This document shows, one piece after another, positions 19,224 to 27,466 of a stretch of 64,000 bases of DNA (within the stretch, counting starts at the first letter, position 1; each line of letters opens with the position of its first letter). The stretch spans positions 124,001-188,000 of the forward strand of contig NZ_PPXQ01000005.1 of assembly GCF_004798585.1 (NCBI RefSeq). The letters run 5' to 3'. A program made the translations under genes and the position numbers. This DNA is from Massilia sp. Mn16-1_5 (GTDB lineage: Bacteria > Pseudomonadota > Gammaproteobacteria > Burkholderiales > Burkholderiaceae_D). The notes beneath the pieces are model-generated. The model searched no databases. It was not told where the DNA came from and saw nothing but the letters and a program-made list of their open reading frames with translations.

Positions 19224-19802
19224 ATGGAACACACTCTGCCACCGCTGCCGTACGCCAAAGACGCTCTCCAGCCGCACATCTCGGCCGAGACCCTGGAATA
19301 CCACTACGGCAAGCACCACGCCACCTATGTGACGAACCTGAACAACCTGATCAAGGGCACCGAGTTCGAAAACATGTCGCTGGAAGAAATCGTCAAGAAG
19401 TCCTCGGGCGGCATCTTCAACAATTCGGCCCAGGTCTGGAACCACACCTTCTTCTGGAACTGCATGTCGCCAAACGGCGGCGGCGCGCCAACCGGCAAGG
19501 TCGCCGACGCGATCAACGCCAAGTGGGGTTCGTTCGACAAGTTCAAGGAAGAGTTCTCGAAGTCGGCCATCGGCAACTTCGGTTCGGGCTGGACCTGGCT
19601 GGTGCAAAAGGCCGACGGCGGCGTCGACATCGTCAACACCTCGAACGCCCACACCCCGCTGGCGTCGGACGACAAGGCCCTGCTGACCTGCGACGTCTGG
19701 GAACACGCTTACTACATCGACTACCGCAACGCCCGCGCCAAGTTCGTGGAAGCGTTCTGGAACCTGGTCAACTGGGAATTCGTCAACAAGAACCTGGCGT
19801 AA
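19224..19802 (+). CDS. sodB: Superoxide dismutase, iron type
   Basis: 192 residues, the size of Fe-SOD. Metal ligands are visible: His in [12 protein letters not shown] (about 27), His in [13 protein letters not shown] (about 74), and Asp and His in [14 protein letters not shown]. The active-site glutamine is within the NFGSGWTW region context typical of FeSOD, and the [10 protein letters not shown] motif also favours iron. A Shine-Dalgarno GAGGAA precedes the ATG and a terminator follows. The gene stands in the conserved Burkholderiales neighbourhood with xseA. It has no leader, so it acts in the cytoplasm. Confidence 0.97.
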   Translation: MEHTLPPLPYAKDALQPHISAETLEYHYGKHHATYVTNLNNLIKGTEFENMSLEEIVKKSSGGIFNNSAQVWNHTFFWNCMSPNGGGAPTGKVADAINAKWGSFDKFKEEFSKSAIGNFGSGWTWLVQKADGGVDIVNTSNAHTPLASDDKALLTCDVWEHAYYIDYRNARAKFVEAFWNLVNWEFVNKNLA

Positions 19803-19841
19803 TTTCCTCGTCTTCCGGTCCAAGGCCGGAACGAAGATCGT

Positions 19842-19869
19842 GGCCCGCTTCGAGCGGGCCTTTCTTTTT
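19842..19869 (+). terminator. Rho-independent terminator after sodB
   Basis: GGCCCGC-TTCGA-GCGGGCC followed by TTTCTTTTT, 40 bases after the sodB stop. Confidence 0.92.
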
Positions 19870-20051
19870 GTCCCCTTCATGCCGTCGGCATGGAACGCGG
19901 CGTGCCCGCAACGCTTCCCTCCCGCCATACTTGATCCACACCAAGTCGTAATGCCTCCGCACCACCTCGGTGCGCATTCACGCGTTTAATGGTCCCGGTA
20001 CATTTCCTGACGGACAGCAATGTCCCGATTCCATTTGACCAGGGAGAACGC

Positions 20052-20519
20052 GTGAACATCCAAAAACTGATCACAGCTTCATGTTTCGTCGCCGCGGCGC
20101 TGGCGGCAAGCGGTTGCGCCATGCCCGGCGCCGGCGGCGGCAAGGTGGTGCTGTCGACCGACCAGGTCTACCCCGCCATCGGGCCTTACTCGCAAATGAT
20201 CGGCCACGGCAAGCTGATCTATTTCTCGGGCGTGATCGCGCTGAACAAGGCCGGCACGGCGATCGAGGGCGCGACCATCGAGGAGCAGACCAATAAAGTG
20301 CTCGGCTACATCGGCGCCGAGCTGGCCTCGCAGGGCCTGGGCTTCGAGGACGTGTTGACGAGCACGGTCTACATGCAGGACCTGAACGAGTTCGCCGCCA
20401 TGAACGCCGTCTACGGCCAGTACTTCAAGAAGGATCCGCCATCGCGCGCCACGCTCCAGGTCGCACGCCTGCCGCGCGACGCGAAGATCGAGATCGCCAT
20501 CATCGCGGCGCGCCGCTGA
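20052..20519 (+). CDS. RidA/YjgF-family protein with lipoprotein signal (GTG start)
   Basis: 155 residues from a GTG at 20052, supported by AGGGAGAA upstream; an ATG 21 codons earlier would put a polar stretch before the leader. The N-terminus NIQKLITASCFVAAALAASGC is a lipoprotein signal with lipobox AASGC, so the protein should be lipid-anchored in the envelope. The rest is a full RidA domain: ALSTDQVYPAIGPYSQ-type start (here VVLSTDQVYPAIGPYSQMI), YFSGVIALN, the NKVLGYIGAELASQGLGFEDVLTSTVYMQDLNEFAAMNAVYGQYF core and the arginine-containing SRATLQVARLPRDAKIEIAIIA end, with the conserved arginine of the imine-binding pocket. Cytoplasmic RidA hydrolyses reactive enamines released by PLP enzymes; an exported copy beside an exported PLP enzyme is unusual. 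Confidence 0.9.
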   Translation: MNIQKLITASCFVAAALAASGCAMPGAGGGKVVLSTDQVYPAIGPYSQMIGHGKLIYFSGVIALNKAGTAIEGATIEEQTNKVLGYIGAELASQGLGFEDVLTSTVYMQDLNEFAAMNAVYGQYFKKDPPSRATLQVARLPRDAKIEIAIIAARR

Positions 20520-20565
20520 TGCCCGCTGATACCCGCTGATACCCCATTATCGACAGGAGACCCGC

Positions 20566-22020
20566 ATGCACCAGGACACGACAGCACTGATCGACACGAA
20601 CACCGCAGGCAAGGCTCCGGCCCACTGGGGCCAGAACAGGCGCGACTTCCTGCGCATCCTCGGCTCCGGCGCGCTGGCCGCCACGCTGGGGCCGCTGGCG
20701 GGCTGCAGCGACGGCCACGCCGCCAGCCGCACCGAGGAGCTGCGCAACCTGCTGCTGGCCGACGAAGGCTTCTGGCGCGACGTGAATGCGATGTTCACGC
20801 TGAACCCGGCCAAGCGTTTCATGAACATCGGCACGGCCGGCTCGATGCCGAAAGTGGCGCTCGACTTGTTCGACACGGAAAACCGCGCCAAGGCCATCGA
20901 GTCCGGCAACGGCTACACCAACCTGCTGGCCGAACGCACGCAGGTCGCGCCCGGCTTCGGCGTCGATCCGGACGAACTGGCCTTTTCGGCCAACACCTCG
21001 TCCGGCATGTGCCATGCGATCCTCGGCCTGCAGTGGAATCCGGGTGACGTCGTCGTCACTACCAACCACGAGCACGGCGGCGGCGAAACGCCGCTGGCGA
21101 TCGCGGTGGCGCGCTACGGCATCGAAGTCTCGCGCATCCCTCTTCCCGTAGGCAACGCCCAGAGCGCGCAGCTCTACGTCTCGCTGTTCGACCAGCGCAT
21201 CCGCGAACTGCGCACGCAAGGCAAGCGGGTGCGCGCGATGATGTTCTCGGCGCCGACCTACAAGACCGGCACCATGCTGCCGATCGCGGAACTGATGGAA
21301 GTGGCCAAGCGCCACGAGCTGATCAGCATCGTCGACGGCGCCCACCTGCCCGGCATGATGGCCTACAACTATGCCGAGCTCGGCATGGACTTCATGTCCG
21401 GCGCCGGCCACAAGTGGCAGTGCGGTCCCGGTTCGACCGGCATCCTTATCGTGCGCAACAAGATCCGCGCCAGCAATCCCCTGCCGCTGCCGGCCTGGTA
21501 CCCGATCCACACCAGCAGCTGGACGCCGCGTGCACGCACGACCAACGGCACCGCGACCTGGGACGTCGCCGCCACCATCACGTCCTGCGGCAGCCTGCAT
21601 ACGCCGATGTTCCATGGACTGGTCTCAAGCTGCGGCATGTGGGACCAGATCGGCCGCAAGAAGATCGAGACCTACGACCTGACCCTGTCGGCCTATCTGA
21701 AGGAACGCATCGCCGAAATCTGGGGCGTCGACCGCCTGTACTCGCCGAAGGACGATCCGAAGCTGGTGTCGGCCGTGACCTCCTTCAATCCCTTCAACAA
21801 CGCCAACGATGTCATGAACAGCGCCAAGTCGGGCGAATTCGTGGCGCGCATGCTGAGCGACTACAGCCCGGGCTTCGTGATTCGCAACGTCAACGTGCCG
21901 GTGATCGGCGCGCCGAGCGACCACTACGTGATCCGGATCTCGACCCACCTGTGGAGCAGCGTGGACGACATCGACAAGCTGGTCGCGGCCATGGACGACC
22001 TGCGCCGCAAGATGGGCTGA
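20566..22020 (+). CDS. Class V aminotransferase-fold PLP enzyme with Tat lipoprotein-type leader
   Basis: 484 residues. The leader QNRRDFLRILGSGALAATLGPLAGCSDG has a twin-arginine motif (RRDFL) and a lipobox-like LAGC, pointing to folded export with cofactor and membrane anchoring. The remainder is a class V aminotransferase/isopenicillin-N-epimerase-like fold: FSANTSSGMCHAILGLQWNPGDVVVTTNHEH, then DGAHLPGMMAYNYAELGMDFMSGAGHKWQCGPGSTGILIV, in which the lysine of GHKW is the expected PLP Schiff base and the aspartate of DGAH contacts the pyridine nitrogen. Substrate unknown; relatives include cysteine desulfurases and epimerases. The start lies 46 bases after the RidA-type gene and a terminator follows, so the two probably form one operon. 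Confidence 0.9.
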   Translation: MHQDTTALIDTNTAGKAPAHWGQNRRDFLRILGSGALAATLGPLAGCSDGHAASRTEELRNLLLADEGFWRDVNAMFTLNPAKRFMNIGTAGSMPKVALDLFDTENRAKAIESGNGYTNLLAERTQVAPGFGVDPDELAFSANTSSGMCHAILGLQWNPGDVVVTTNHEHGGGETPLAIAVARYGIEVSRIPLPVGNAQSAQLYVSLFDQRIRELRTQGKRVRAMMFSAPTYKTGTMLPIAELMEVAKRHELISIVDGAHLPGMMAYNYAELGMDFMSGAGHKWQCGPGSTGILIVRNKIRASNPLPLPAWYPIHTSSWTPRARTTNGTATWDVAATITSCGSLHTPMFHGLVSSCGMWDQIGRKKIETYDLTLSAYLKERIAEIWGVDRLYSPKDDPKLVSAVTSFNPFNNANDVMNSAKSGEFVARMLSDYSPGFVIRNVNVPVIGAPSDHYVIRISTHLWSSVDDIDKLVAAMDDLRRKMG

Positions 22021-22039
22021 GCCTTCCCGCCCGTCCGCA

Positions 22040-22065
22040 AGAGCCGCCGCGTGCGGCTCTTTTTT
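22040..22065 (+). terminator. Rho-independent terminator after the class V PLP enzyme gene
   Basis: AGAGCCGC-CGCGT-GCGGCTCT followed by six thymidines, 20 bases past the stop. Confidence 0.9.
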
Positions 22066-22179
22066 CGTTTACAGGCGCATCCATTTGTCCCGAAAATGTA
22101 TTCGACTGTAGTCAGAATGTCGTGGTCCTGTGCTTCGAACCGATTGCATCTATACAATATCGGGCTGGAGGAGAACAGC

Positions 22180-22866
22180 ATGTACCGAGTGTTATTGGTG
22201 GAAGACGACGCGCGCCTGGCCGAGCTCGTCACGGAGTACCTGTCCGGCTACGAGTTCGCGGTCGAACTGGTCACGCGCGGCGACGAGGCGCTGGCGCGCT
22301 TCCAGGCCTTTGCGCCGGACGTGGTCGTGCTCGACCTGATGCTGCCGGGGCTGGACGGCATGGTCGTGTGCCGCCAGATCCGCGAGCTGTCCGAGGTGCC
22401 GATCCTGATCCTGACTGCGCGCGAGGATTCCTATGACGAAGTCTCGGGCCTGGAGCAAGGCGCGGACGATTTCGTCAACAAGCCGGTCCAGCCGCGCGTC
22501 CTGCTGGCGCGTCTGCGCGCCCTGCTGCGCCGGACCCAGCCAAAAAATGTACCCGACAGCGGCGAACTCGTCTTCGGCGCCCTGCGCATCGTCGGCGCCG
22601 ACCGCACCGTGTACTGGCGCGACGAACTCTGCGTGCTGAGCAATACCGAATACAAGCTGCTGCTGGTGTTGGCCGAAGCGGCCGGGCGCGTGCTCTCGCG
22701 CGACGAACTGCTGAAGAAGATGCGCGGCATCGAATTCGACGGCCTCGACCGCAGCATCGACAACTGCATCTCGAAGCTGCGCCGCAAGTTCGACGACGCC
22801 AAGTCGGAGAAGATCAAGACGGTGTGGGGCGAAGGCTACCTGTTCTCCCCCTCGGCCTGGGGCTGA
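22180..22866 (+). CDS. OmpR-family response regulator (RstA-like)
   Basis: 228 residues from MYRVLLVEDD at 22180, which has GGAGGAG upstream; the frame is open further left but that part is not regulator-like. Receiver domain (1-115): acidic pair in VEDDARLAELV, phospho-acceptor in VVVLDLMLPGLDG, conserved threonine in ILTAREDS and lysine in VNKPVQP. The C-terminal winged helix (about 128-225) has the LSNTEYKLLLVLAEAAGRVLSRDELLKKMRG and LDRSIDNCISKLRRKFDD segments of OmpR/PhoB DNA-binding domains. The usual partner kinase is not adjacent; an RstB-like kinase lies 2.1 kb downstream on the same strand, beyond two reverse genes. The REP-like pair right after the stop probably ends this transcript. 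Confidence 0.94.
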   Translation: MYRVLLVEDDARLAELVTEYLSGYEFAVELVTRGDEALARFQAFAPDVVVLDLMLPGLDGMVVCRQIRELSEVPILILTAREDSYDEVSGLEQGADDFVNKPVQPRVLLARLRALLRRTQPKNVPDSGELVFGALRIVGADRTVYWRDELCVLSNTEYKLLLVLAEAAGRVLSRDELLKKMRGIEFDGLDRSIDNCISKLRRKFDDAKSEKIKTVWGEGYLFSPSAWG

Positions 22867-22868
22867 TC

Positions 22869-22976
22869 CGTAGGGTGGGCATGCCCACGCGTAAACGTCG
22901 CGTCAAGTTGGCTTCGTTCGAGAAAAGACCCCGCTAACACGGTGCAGGCGTCACGCGTGGGCATGCCCACCCTACG
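22869..22976. repeat. REP/BIME-like inverted pair 1
   Basis: Two perfect 23-bp inverted copies, CGTAGGGTGGGCATGCCCACGCG and its reverse complement, described in parts: left 22869-22891, right 22954-22976, GTAGGG ends outward. Each copy is itself a palindrome (GTGGGC-AT-GCCCAC). It fills the gap between two convergent stop codons. Confidence 0.85.
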
Positions 22977-22981
22977 CCCCC

Positions 22982-23686
22982 TTACTCGAACAGCGGCACG
23001 ATCGCCAGCGGCGGATACGCGGTGACCAGCTGGACGCGTTCGTTACCGCCGAAGCGGTACAGCACGGTCGGGAAGCCATCGTCGGCGTCGCCCGGGAAGG
23101 GGCTGGCGGAGGTAACGGGCAGGGAGGCATCGGAACCGTCGGCACGGTGCACGCGCACGCCGACGTCAAGCGTGCGCTTGGCGAACACGAAGCGCACGCC
23201 GCCGCACTGGCGCGAGCGCAGCGAACCGTCGCCATAGCGGGCGAAGCCGAGCGCCTGCTCGCAGGCGGCGCGCAATTCTCCATCTTCATATACGCCGTCC
23301 GGCTGGAGCGCGATCGAGACGCGCGGACGCACGGCGAAGCTGCCGATCTTGCGGCTCAGCAGCAGCGCGACGTTCTCGTCGTAGGCGCCTTTGAGCAGCG
23401 GGAAAGGCGTGCGGCCCAGCGGATCGAGCGGCAGGTTGACCTGGTTGGTCTTGCCGGCCAGCGTCAGCTGCAGGCCATCGACCGAGGCGCCGCGGTCCTG
23501 GGGTGCGACCTGCAACTGGCTTTGCAGGAAGTTCTTAGGTCCACCATATTTCTCGAACACGACCATCGCGCGGTAGGCGTCGCGGTAACTGACCCAGTCG
23601 CTGGCACAGGCGGGCCCGGCCGCCCCGATGGACAAGGCCACCAGCGACAAGGTGCAGCAGGCAGTGAGATGGCTGGCCAGTGGCAT
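22982..23686 (-). CDS. Periplasmic protein of unknown function
   Basis: 234 residues. A signal peptide ends near GAAGPACAS (about residue 29), so the product is exported. The mature part begins DWVSYRDAYRAMVVFEKYGGPKNFLQSQLQVAP and is mostly beta-rich, with two further cysteines (AACEQAL, SRQCGGVRF) that could pair. It ends with LVTAYPPLAIVPLFE. The start pattern recalls small uncharacterised envelope proteins (DUF2987-like), but I do not assign a family. The gene follows the MipA-family gene with a 2-base gap and is certainly co-transcribed with it, inside the interval that separates an RstA-like regulator from an RstB-like kinase. Confidence 0.8.
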   Translation of the reverse strand: MPLASHLTACCTLSLVALSIGAAGPACASDWVSYRDAYRAMVVFEKYGGPKNFLQSQLQVAPQDRGASVDGLQLTLAGKTNQVNLPLDPLGRTPFPLLKGAYDENVALLLSRKIGSFAVRPRVSIALQPDGVYEDGELRAACEQALGFARYGDGSLRSRQCGGVRFVFAKRTLDVGVRVHRADGSDASLPVTSASPFPGDADDGFPTVLYRFGGNERVQLVTAYPPLAIVPLFE

Positions 23687-23688
23687 CG

Positions 23689-24534
23689 TCAGAAGCGGTA
23701 GGCGATGGCGGTCGAAACCGTCAGGTTGGTCGGCCGCTCGACGAGCGGGCTCAGGCGGGCATCGCCCAGCAGGCGCGTGGCTTGCACGCTCGAAGTCAGC
23801 ATCCAGGACGGCGACCAGGCCCAGTTCCAGCGCGCACCGATGCGCGCATCCTTGAGACCGCCGCCGGCATCGTACACGGGCAGGCCGCTGAGCAGCGAAT
23901 CGCTTTCGCCGACGCCGAAAAAGGCGCTGTTGTAGCGCCGGTTGGCGAAGCTGACGCCGGCGTCAAACGCGAGCCGGTGATGCGCACCCAGCGCCACCGC
24001 CAGGCGCTGCACGCCGAGTTCGAGCTTCATGCCATTGCGCGCATTGCCGGCGCCGTACAGCAGGCTGCTGGTCAGGCGCCAGTCGGGTGTCAGGTAATAG
24101 TTGAGGAAGGCGCCGCCCTGCAGCCGGCCGTGGATGACGGGCATGCCGGCCAGGCGGTTGTCGCTGAAGGCAGCCAGCGGCATGGCGACCAGGCTGAAGC
24201 GCATGTCGCCGACGCCGCCCAGCTCGTCGCCCTCGCCCGCCGCGTCACGGCGCGGCTGCCATTCCAGCAGCGGACCGAATTCGACCTGGGGCGAGCGCCC
24301 GAGATGGATGCCGGCGCGCATGCCCGACACGAACAGGCCGTTGCTCAGCTGGACCTGCAGCACCGGCAGCGCCGAGCGCTCGGTGTCCGCCGCACCCTGG
24401 TAGCGCGCGCCAGACGCGACGCCCAGCCCGACATACATGTCGCGGCTGCCGTCGGGCATCGGATTGGTCGCCGGCGTCTGCGCGCAGGCAGCGCTCGACA
24501 CAGCGGCAAGCGTCAGGGCGAAAAGCTTGGTCAT
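23689..24534 (-). CDS. MipA/OmpV family outer membrane protein
   Basis: 281 residues. The signal peptide (MTKLFALTLAAVSSAACAQ) is followed by alternating beta-strand sequence: MYVGLGVASGARYQGAADTERSALPVLQVQLSNGLFVSG, a central LQGGAFLNYYLTPDWRLTSSLLYGAG and the terminal VSTAIAYRF, ending in phenylalanine as outer membrane barrels do. These are hallmarks of MipA/OmpV proteins, implicated in scaffold binding of murein enzymes or, in several species, resistance to polymyxins and other envelope stress under two-component control. Its placement between a response regulator and a sensor kinase gene, on the opposite strand, makes it a likely target of that system. Confidence 0.9.
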   Translation of the reverse strand: MTKLFALTLAAVSSAACAQTPATNPMPDGSRDMYVGLGVASGARYQGAADTERSALPVLQVQLSNGLFVSGMRAGIHLGRSPQVEFGPLLEWQPRRDAAGEGDELGGVGDMRFSLVAMPLAAFSDNRLAGMPVIHGRLQGGAFLNYYLTPDWRLTSSLLYGAGNARNGMKLELGVQRLAVALGAHHRLAFDAGVSFANRRYNSAFFGVGESDSLLSGLPVYDAGGGLKDARIGARWNWAWSPSWMLTSSVQATRLLGDARLSPLVERPTNLTVSTAIAYRF

Positions 24535-24963
24535 GTTCGGGAATGCGAGAGCTCGGGTGCCGATATTTTACGTTGAGGCAAGCCTAGCTCCCAAATGTCG
24601 TGTTTGCCTGTGGGCAAACGGCTACAAGCAGCTTCCGCCCGGATGGGGCGAAAGCGACGCGAGGCGGCCTGCGCTGTCGCATCTGCCTGCCTCATCCGTC
24701 CGGCCACGCGCCCTGGACGGCGGCAGCCTGAATAAAAAAGCCCACCGACACTCGCATGTCGAGTGGGCAAACGGAAAACCTGATGCGGAACATCTTAACG
24801 CCTAAAAACTTTCCAAACTCTTATCAGTTGTCGCCGAATTGTCGCGAATTTGTAAGCTGGCAAGGCTATCTTTGCTCCGATACAATGCCGCCAGGAGAAT
24901 AATCATGTTTCTGCACGGCCAAGCAAGACGGAAAAGTGAAGCGCGGCAAAGAGGAGCGCCCGG
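24535..24963. other. 429-bp divergent intergenic region between the MipA-family gene and the kinase
   Basis: No open reading frame here looks like a gene. It must hold divergent promoters for the MipA-family operon (leftward) and the RstB-like kinase (rightward). It also contains a complete terminator-like hairpin that serves no annotated gene (24733-24768), oriented leftward, so a short leftward transcript may start between it and the kinase gene. Confidence 0.6.
24733..24768 (-). terminator. Orphan Rho-independent terminator (candidate 3' end of a small RNA)
   Basis: Minus strand: GCCCACTCGACA-TGCGAG-TGTCGGTGGGC followed by six uridines. The stem has eleven pairs with one bulge. The nearest gene start on this strand upstream would be beyond 26.4 kb, so it does not end a known transcript. 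Confidence 0.7.
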
Positions 24964-26259
24964 GTGAACCGGATCTTCTTCCGTTTCTTCATGCTGGTGA
25001 TGCTGTCGATCACGGCCGCCACCTTCGTCATCTATTTCGCCATGAGCCGGCTGTTCGGCGACCCATTGGAAGACATCGCGCGGCGCCAGGCCTCGGCCCA
25101 GATCTTCCTGATCGAACAATATGTCGACGCCGCGCCCACCGACCAGTGGCTGGCGCGCCTGAACCGGGTGCGCGAGGTGTCCGGCACCCGCTTCGACCTG
25201 ATCCCGCTGCCCAAGGCGCGCTCCTTCCTCCCCGCCGCCAGCCTCGGCGCCCTCGACCGCGGCGAGGTCGTGCTCGATGTCGAAGGCAAGTCCTTTTATC
25301 GCCGCGTCGACCTGAAGGGCGAGCGCTACATCGGCAGCGAGGAAGACGTGATCCACGTGCAGGACTTGCCGATCGACGTCAGCCTGGCGCTGCAGATGGA
25401 GGCCGTGCGCTATGTGATCGTCGCGCTGGCCCTGCTGGTGCCGATCGCCCTGTGGTCGCGTTCGCACTGGCAGGGCCTGCAGTCGCTGTCGCGGGTGGCC
25501 GACGAGTTCGGCGCCGGCAAGCTGTCGGCGCGCGCCCGCATGCAGCCATCCGCCAGCATCTATCCGCTGGCCGAACGGATCGACCACATGGCCGACCGCA
25601 TCGAGGAACTGCTGGTGGCGCAAAAGACCCTGCTCCACTCCGTCTCGCACGAACTGCGCACGCCGATCGCGCGCCTCGAATTCGCGCTCGAGCTGCTGGA
25701 CGCCAAGGCGCTCGATCCGGCCCTAAAAAAACGTATCGCGGCGATGGAAGGCGACGTGCTGGAACTGAACGCCCTGGTCAACGAGCTGCTCGGCATGGCG
25801 CGGCTCGACAGCGGCCAGCCGCTGCAGAAGGAAACGCTGGAGGTGGCCGGGCTGCTGCGCAGCGCCGAGGCGGCCCTGCCGCCGGGCGAGCCGGTGCTGG
25901 AGCTCGTTTGCAGTCCGGATGCCGGCGCGATTGAGGGCGATGCACGGCTGCTGGGGCGGGCGCTGTCGAATCTGCTGCGCAATGCACAGAAGTATGCGGC
26001 TGCGCGGATCAGGCTGACGGCGCGGCGCGAAGGCGGACGCCTGCTGATTGCGGTCGAGGATGACGGGCCGGGGATTCCGCCGGAAGAGCGCGAGCGGGTG
26101 TTCGAGCCGTTTTACAGGCTGGACCGGAGCCGGGATCGGGCGACTGGGGGCTTCGGACTGGGCCTGTCGATTGCGCGCAAGGCGGTGCTGGCGCATGGGG
26201 GGACGCTCAAGGTAGAAGCGTCGGAATTGGGTGGGGCGAGGTTTGTGGTGATGCTGTAG
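24964..26259 (+). CDS. Sensor histidine kinase (RstB-like, GTG start)
   Basis: 431 residues from a GTG preceded by GAGGAG. Membrane helix 1 (about 8-28), a periplasmic domain of about 120 residues (DPLEDIARRQASAQIFLIEQYVD and so on), membrane helix 2 (about 148-168, YVIVALALLVPIALW), HAMP-like linker, HisKA with the phospho-accepting histidine in LHSVSHELRTPIARLEFALEL, and HATPase_c with N-box ALSNLLRNAQKYA, G1 VEDDGPGIP and G2 TGGFGLGLSIARK. The periplasmic part resembles RstB, the sensor of the Mg/acid-responsive RstAB system. Partner: probably the RstA-like regulator at 22.2-22.9 kb. A REP-like pair begins directly after the stop. Confidence 0.94.
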   Translation: MNRIFFRFFMLVMLSITAATFVIYFAMSRLFGDPLEDIARRQASAQIFLIEQYVDAAPTDQWLARLNRVREVSGTRFDLIPLPKARSFLPAASLGALDRGEVVLDVEGKSFYRRVDLKGERYIGSEEDVIHVQDLPIDVSLALQMEAVRYVIVALALLVPIALWSRSHWQGLQSLSRVADEFGAGKLSARARMQPSASIYPLAERIDHMADRIEELLVAQKTLLHSVSHELRTPIARLEFALELLDAKALDPALKKRIAAMEGDVLELNALVNELLGMARLDSGQPLQKETLEVAGLLRSAEAALPPGEPVLELVCSPDAGAIEGDARLLGRALSNLLRNAQKYAAARIRLTARREGGRLLIAVEDDGPGIPPEERERVFEPFYRLDRSRDRATGGFGLGLSIARKAVLAHGGTLKVEASELGGARFVVML

Positions 26260-26260
26260 C

Positions 26261-26367
26261 GGTTCGATATGCGGGCGCCGTACCGCGTGGGCACAAGTGC
26301 CCACCCTACAATAATCGGTAGGGTGGGCATTCATGCCCACGCGGTACGGCGCAGGCATGTCGAAACG
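26261..26367. repeat. REP/BIME-like inverted pair 2
   Basis: A long interrupted palindrome with arms of about 48 bp: the flanks TCGATATGCGGGCGCCGTACCGCGTGGGC and their near-inverse, with the GTAGGGTGGGC ends facing inward around a short spacer at 26310. Inner loops differ (CACAAGTG and CATTCATG). It separates the kinase stop from the convergent small membrane protein gene. Confidence 0.85.
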
Positions 26368-26370
26368 CGT

Positions 26371-26685
26371 TTATTTGTGCTCGGGCTTAACGTGTATGAA
26401 CGCGTACCACAGGTGCTCCCACCAATGCTCGCGCGAGCGCACGGTGTAGAGGCAGGCCTTGTCGATGCCGGTCTTGAAGACCGGATCGGGACACTTGTTC
26501 GTCATCAGGGCATAACGCTGGTTCTCCGCATTGACGAGCGCAATGCAGAGCCAGACGACGAGGCCGAGCAGGATCACGGCCAGCGACCACGCGTAGTGGT
26601 TCACATGGCTGGTTTCAAACAAGTCCTCTTCACGAGGGCGGGCGCCCTCGTACATTTCCAGGACTTTGCGTTCACCTTCACTCAT
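26371..26685 (-). CDS. Small single-span membrane protein, unknown function
   Basis: 104 residues with a charged N-terminus (MSEGERKVLEMYEGARPREEDLFE), one membrane helix at about 33-53 (SLAVILLGLVVWLCIALVN), and a short outer domain with two cysteines (NKCPDPVFKTGIDKACLYTVRSREHWWEHLWYAF). The N-in topology and cysteine pair are compatible with a periplasmic disulfide. Its ATG overlaps the dsbA stop (ATGA), so it is translated with dsbA and may assist or use it. No family recognised. Confidence 0.75.
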   Translation of the reverse strand: MSEGERKVLEMYEGARPREEDLFETSHVNHYAWSLAVILLGLVVWLCIALVNAENQRYALMTNKCPDPVFKTGIDKACLYTVRSREHWWEHLWYAFIHVKPEHK

Positions 26686-27350
26686 TTCGTGGCGGCTGCC
26701 TTTGCGACCAGCGCATCGAGGACCTGCAGATGCGCCTGGACGATCTGGTTGCGGTCATTGATCTTCAGCTTTTCGGCGACCTGGCCCGGCGAGGTCTGGT
26801 ACTTGCCGTCGACGATCAGGGTCGGCGTGCCGCTCACCTGGTAGGTCGCCCCGGTCTGCGGCAAGCGGCGCAGCTTGGTCACGACGCCGAAGGAATTCCA
26901 GGTTTCCATGAACTTCGCCTTGTCGACGCCGCCATTCTTGGTGACCCAGTCGATGATCTGGTCGTCCTTCATCAGGCGCACGCGCTGCACGTGCACGGCA
27001 TTCAGGATCTTCGGATGCAGTTCCGCTTCCTTGCCCATGGCTTCCAGCGTCAGGAACAGGTGCGCTTCCGGATCGTTCGCGCCCTGGAACGGCAGGTGGA
27101 TGCGGCGGAAGTTGACCTTGTCGGCGTTCTTTTTCGCCCACTCGATCAGCGGCGCTTCCAGCGCATAGCAGGCCGGGCAGTGGTAAGCGAAGAATTCGAT
27201 GACTTCCACTTTCTTGCCGACGGTTTGCACCGGCTGGGGCGCAGCCAGCGTCACGTATTCGACGCCGTTCTGCGGATTGGTGGGCGAAGCGAAAGCGGTA
27301 CCGGCTACCAGGCTGGCGGCGACGAGAGCAAAACGCAGGGAACGGCGCAT
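26682..27350 (-). CDS. dsbA: Thiol:disulfide interchange protein DsbA
   Basis: 222 residues with signal peptide (LRFALVAASLVAGTAFAS). The thioredoxin domain with helical insertion shows the active site EFFAYHCPACYALEA (CPAC rather than the E. coli CPHC) and the cis-proline loop VSGTPTLIVDGKY. It introduces disulfides into exported proteins; several exported proteins in this window carry cysteine pairs. It is cotranscribed with the small membrane protein downstream and lies 116 bases after btuF on the same strand, so weak read-through from the cobalamin operon is possible. The CPAC dipeptide should make it a somewhat different oxidant from the CPHC form, which is inference. Confidence 0.94.
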   Translation of the reverse strand: MRRSLRFALVAASLVAGTAFASPTNPQNGVEYVTLAAPQPVQTVGKKVEVIEFFAYHCPACYALEAPLIEWAKKNADKVNFRRIHLPFQGANDPEAHLFLTLEAMGKEAELHPKILNAVHVQRVRLMKDDQIIDWVTKNGGVDKAKFMETWNSFGVVTKLRRLPQTGATYQVSGTPTLIVDGKYQTSPGQVAEKLKINDRNQIVQAHLQVLDALVAKAAATK

Positions 27351-27466
27351 AGGGTCGAGGTCCTTCTGTGTGAAATTGAAGAAAACGACGCGAGATTACC
27401 ACTTTTTTGCCCTGCCCAAGGAGGGGCGCGCCGTTTTTTGCATTTGCTTACCGGTGAAACGCCTGC

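Noticed and set aside
22869-22976. REP-like pairs as insertion sequences
   Set aside because: The elements are only about 50-150 bp, carry no transposase, and show no clear target-site duplication in the sequence I can see.
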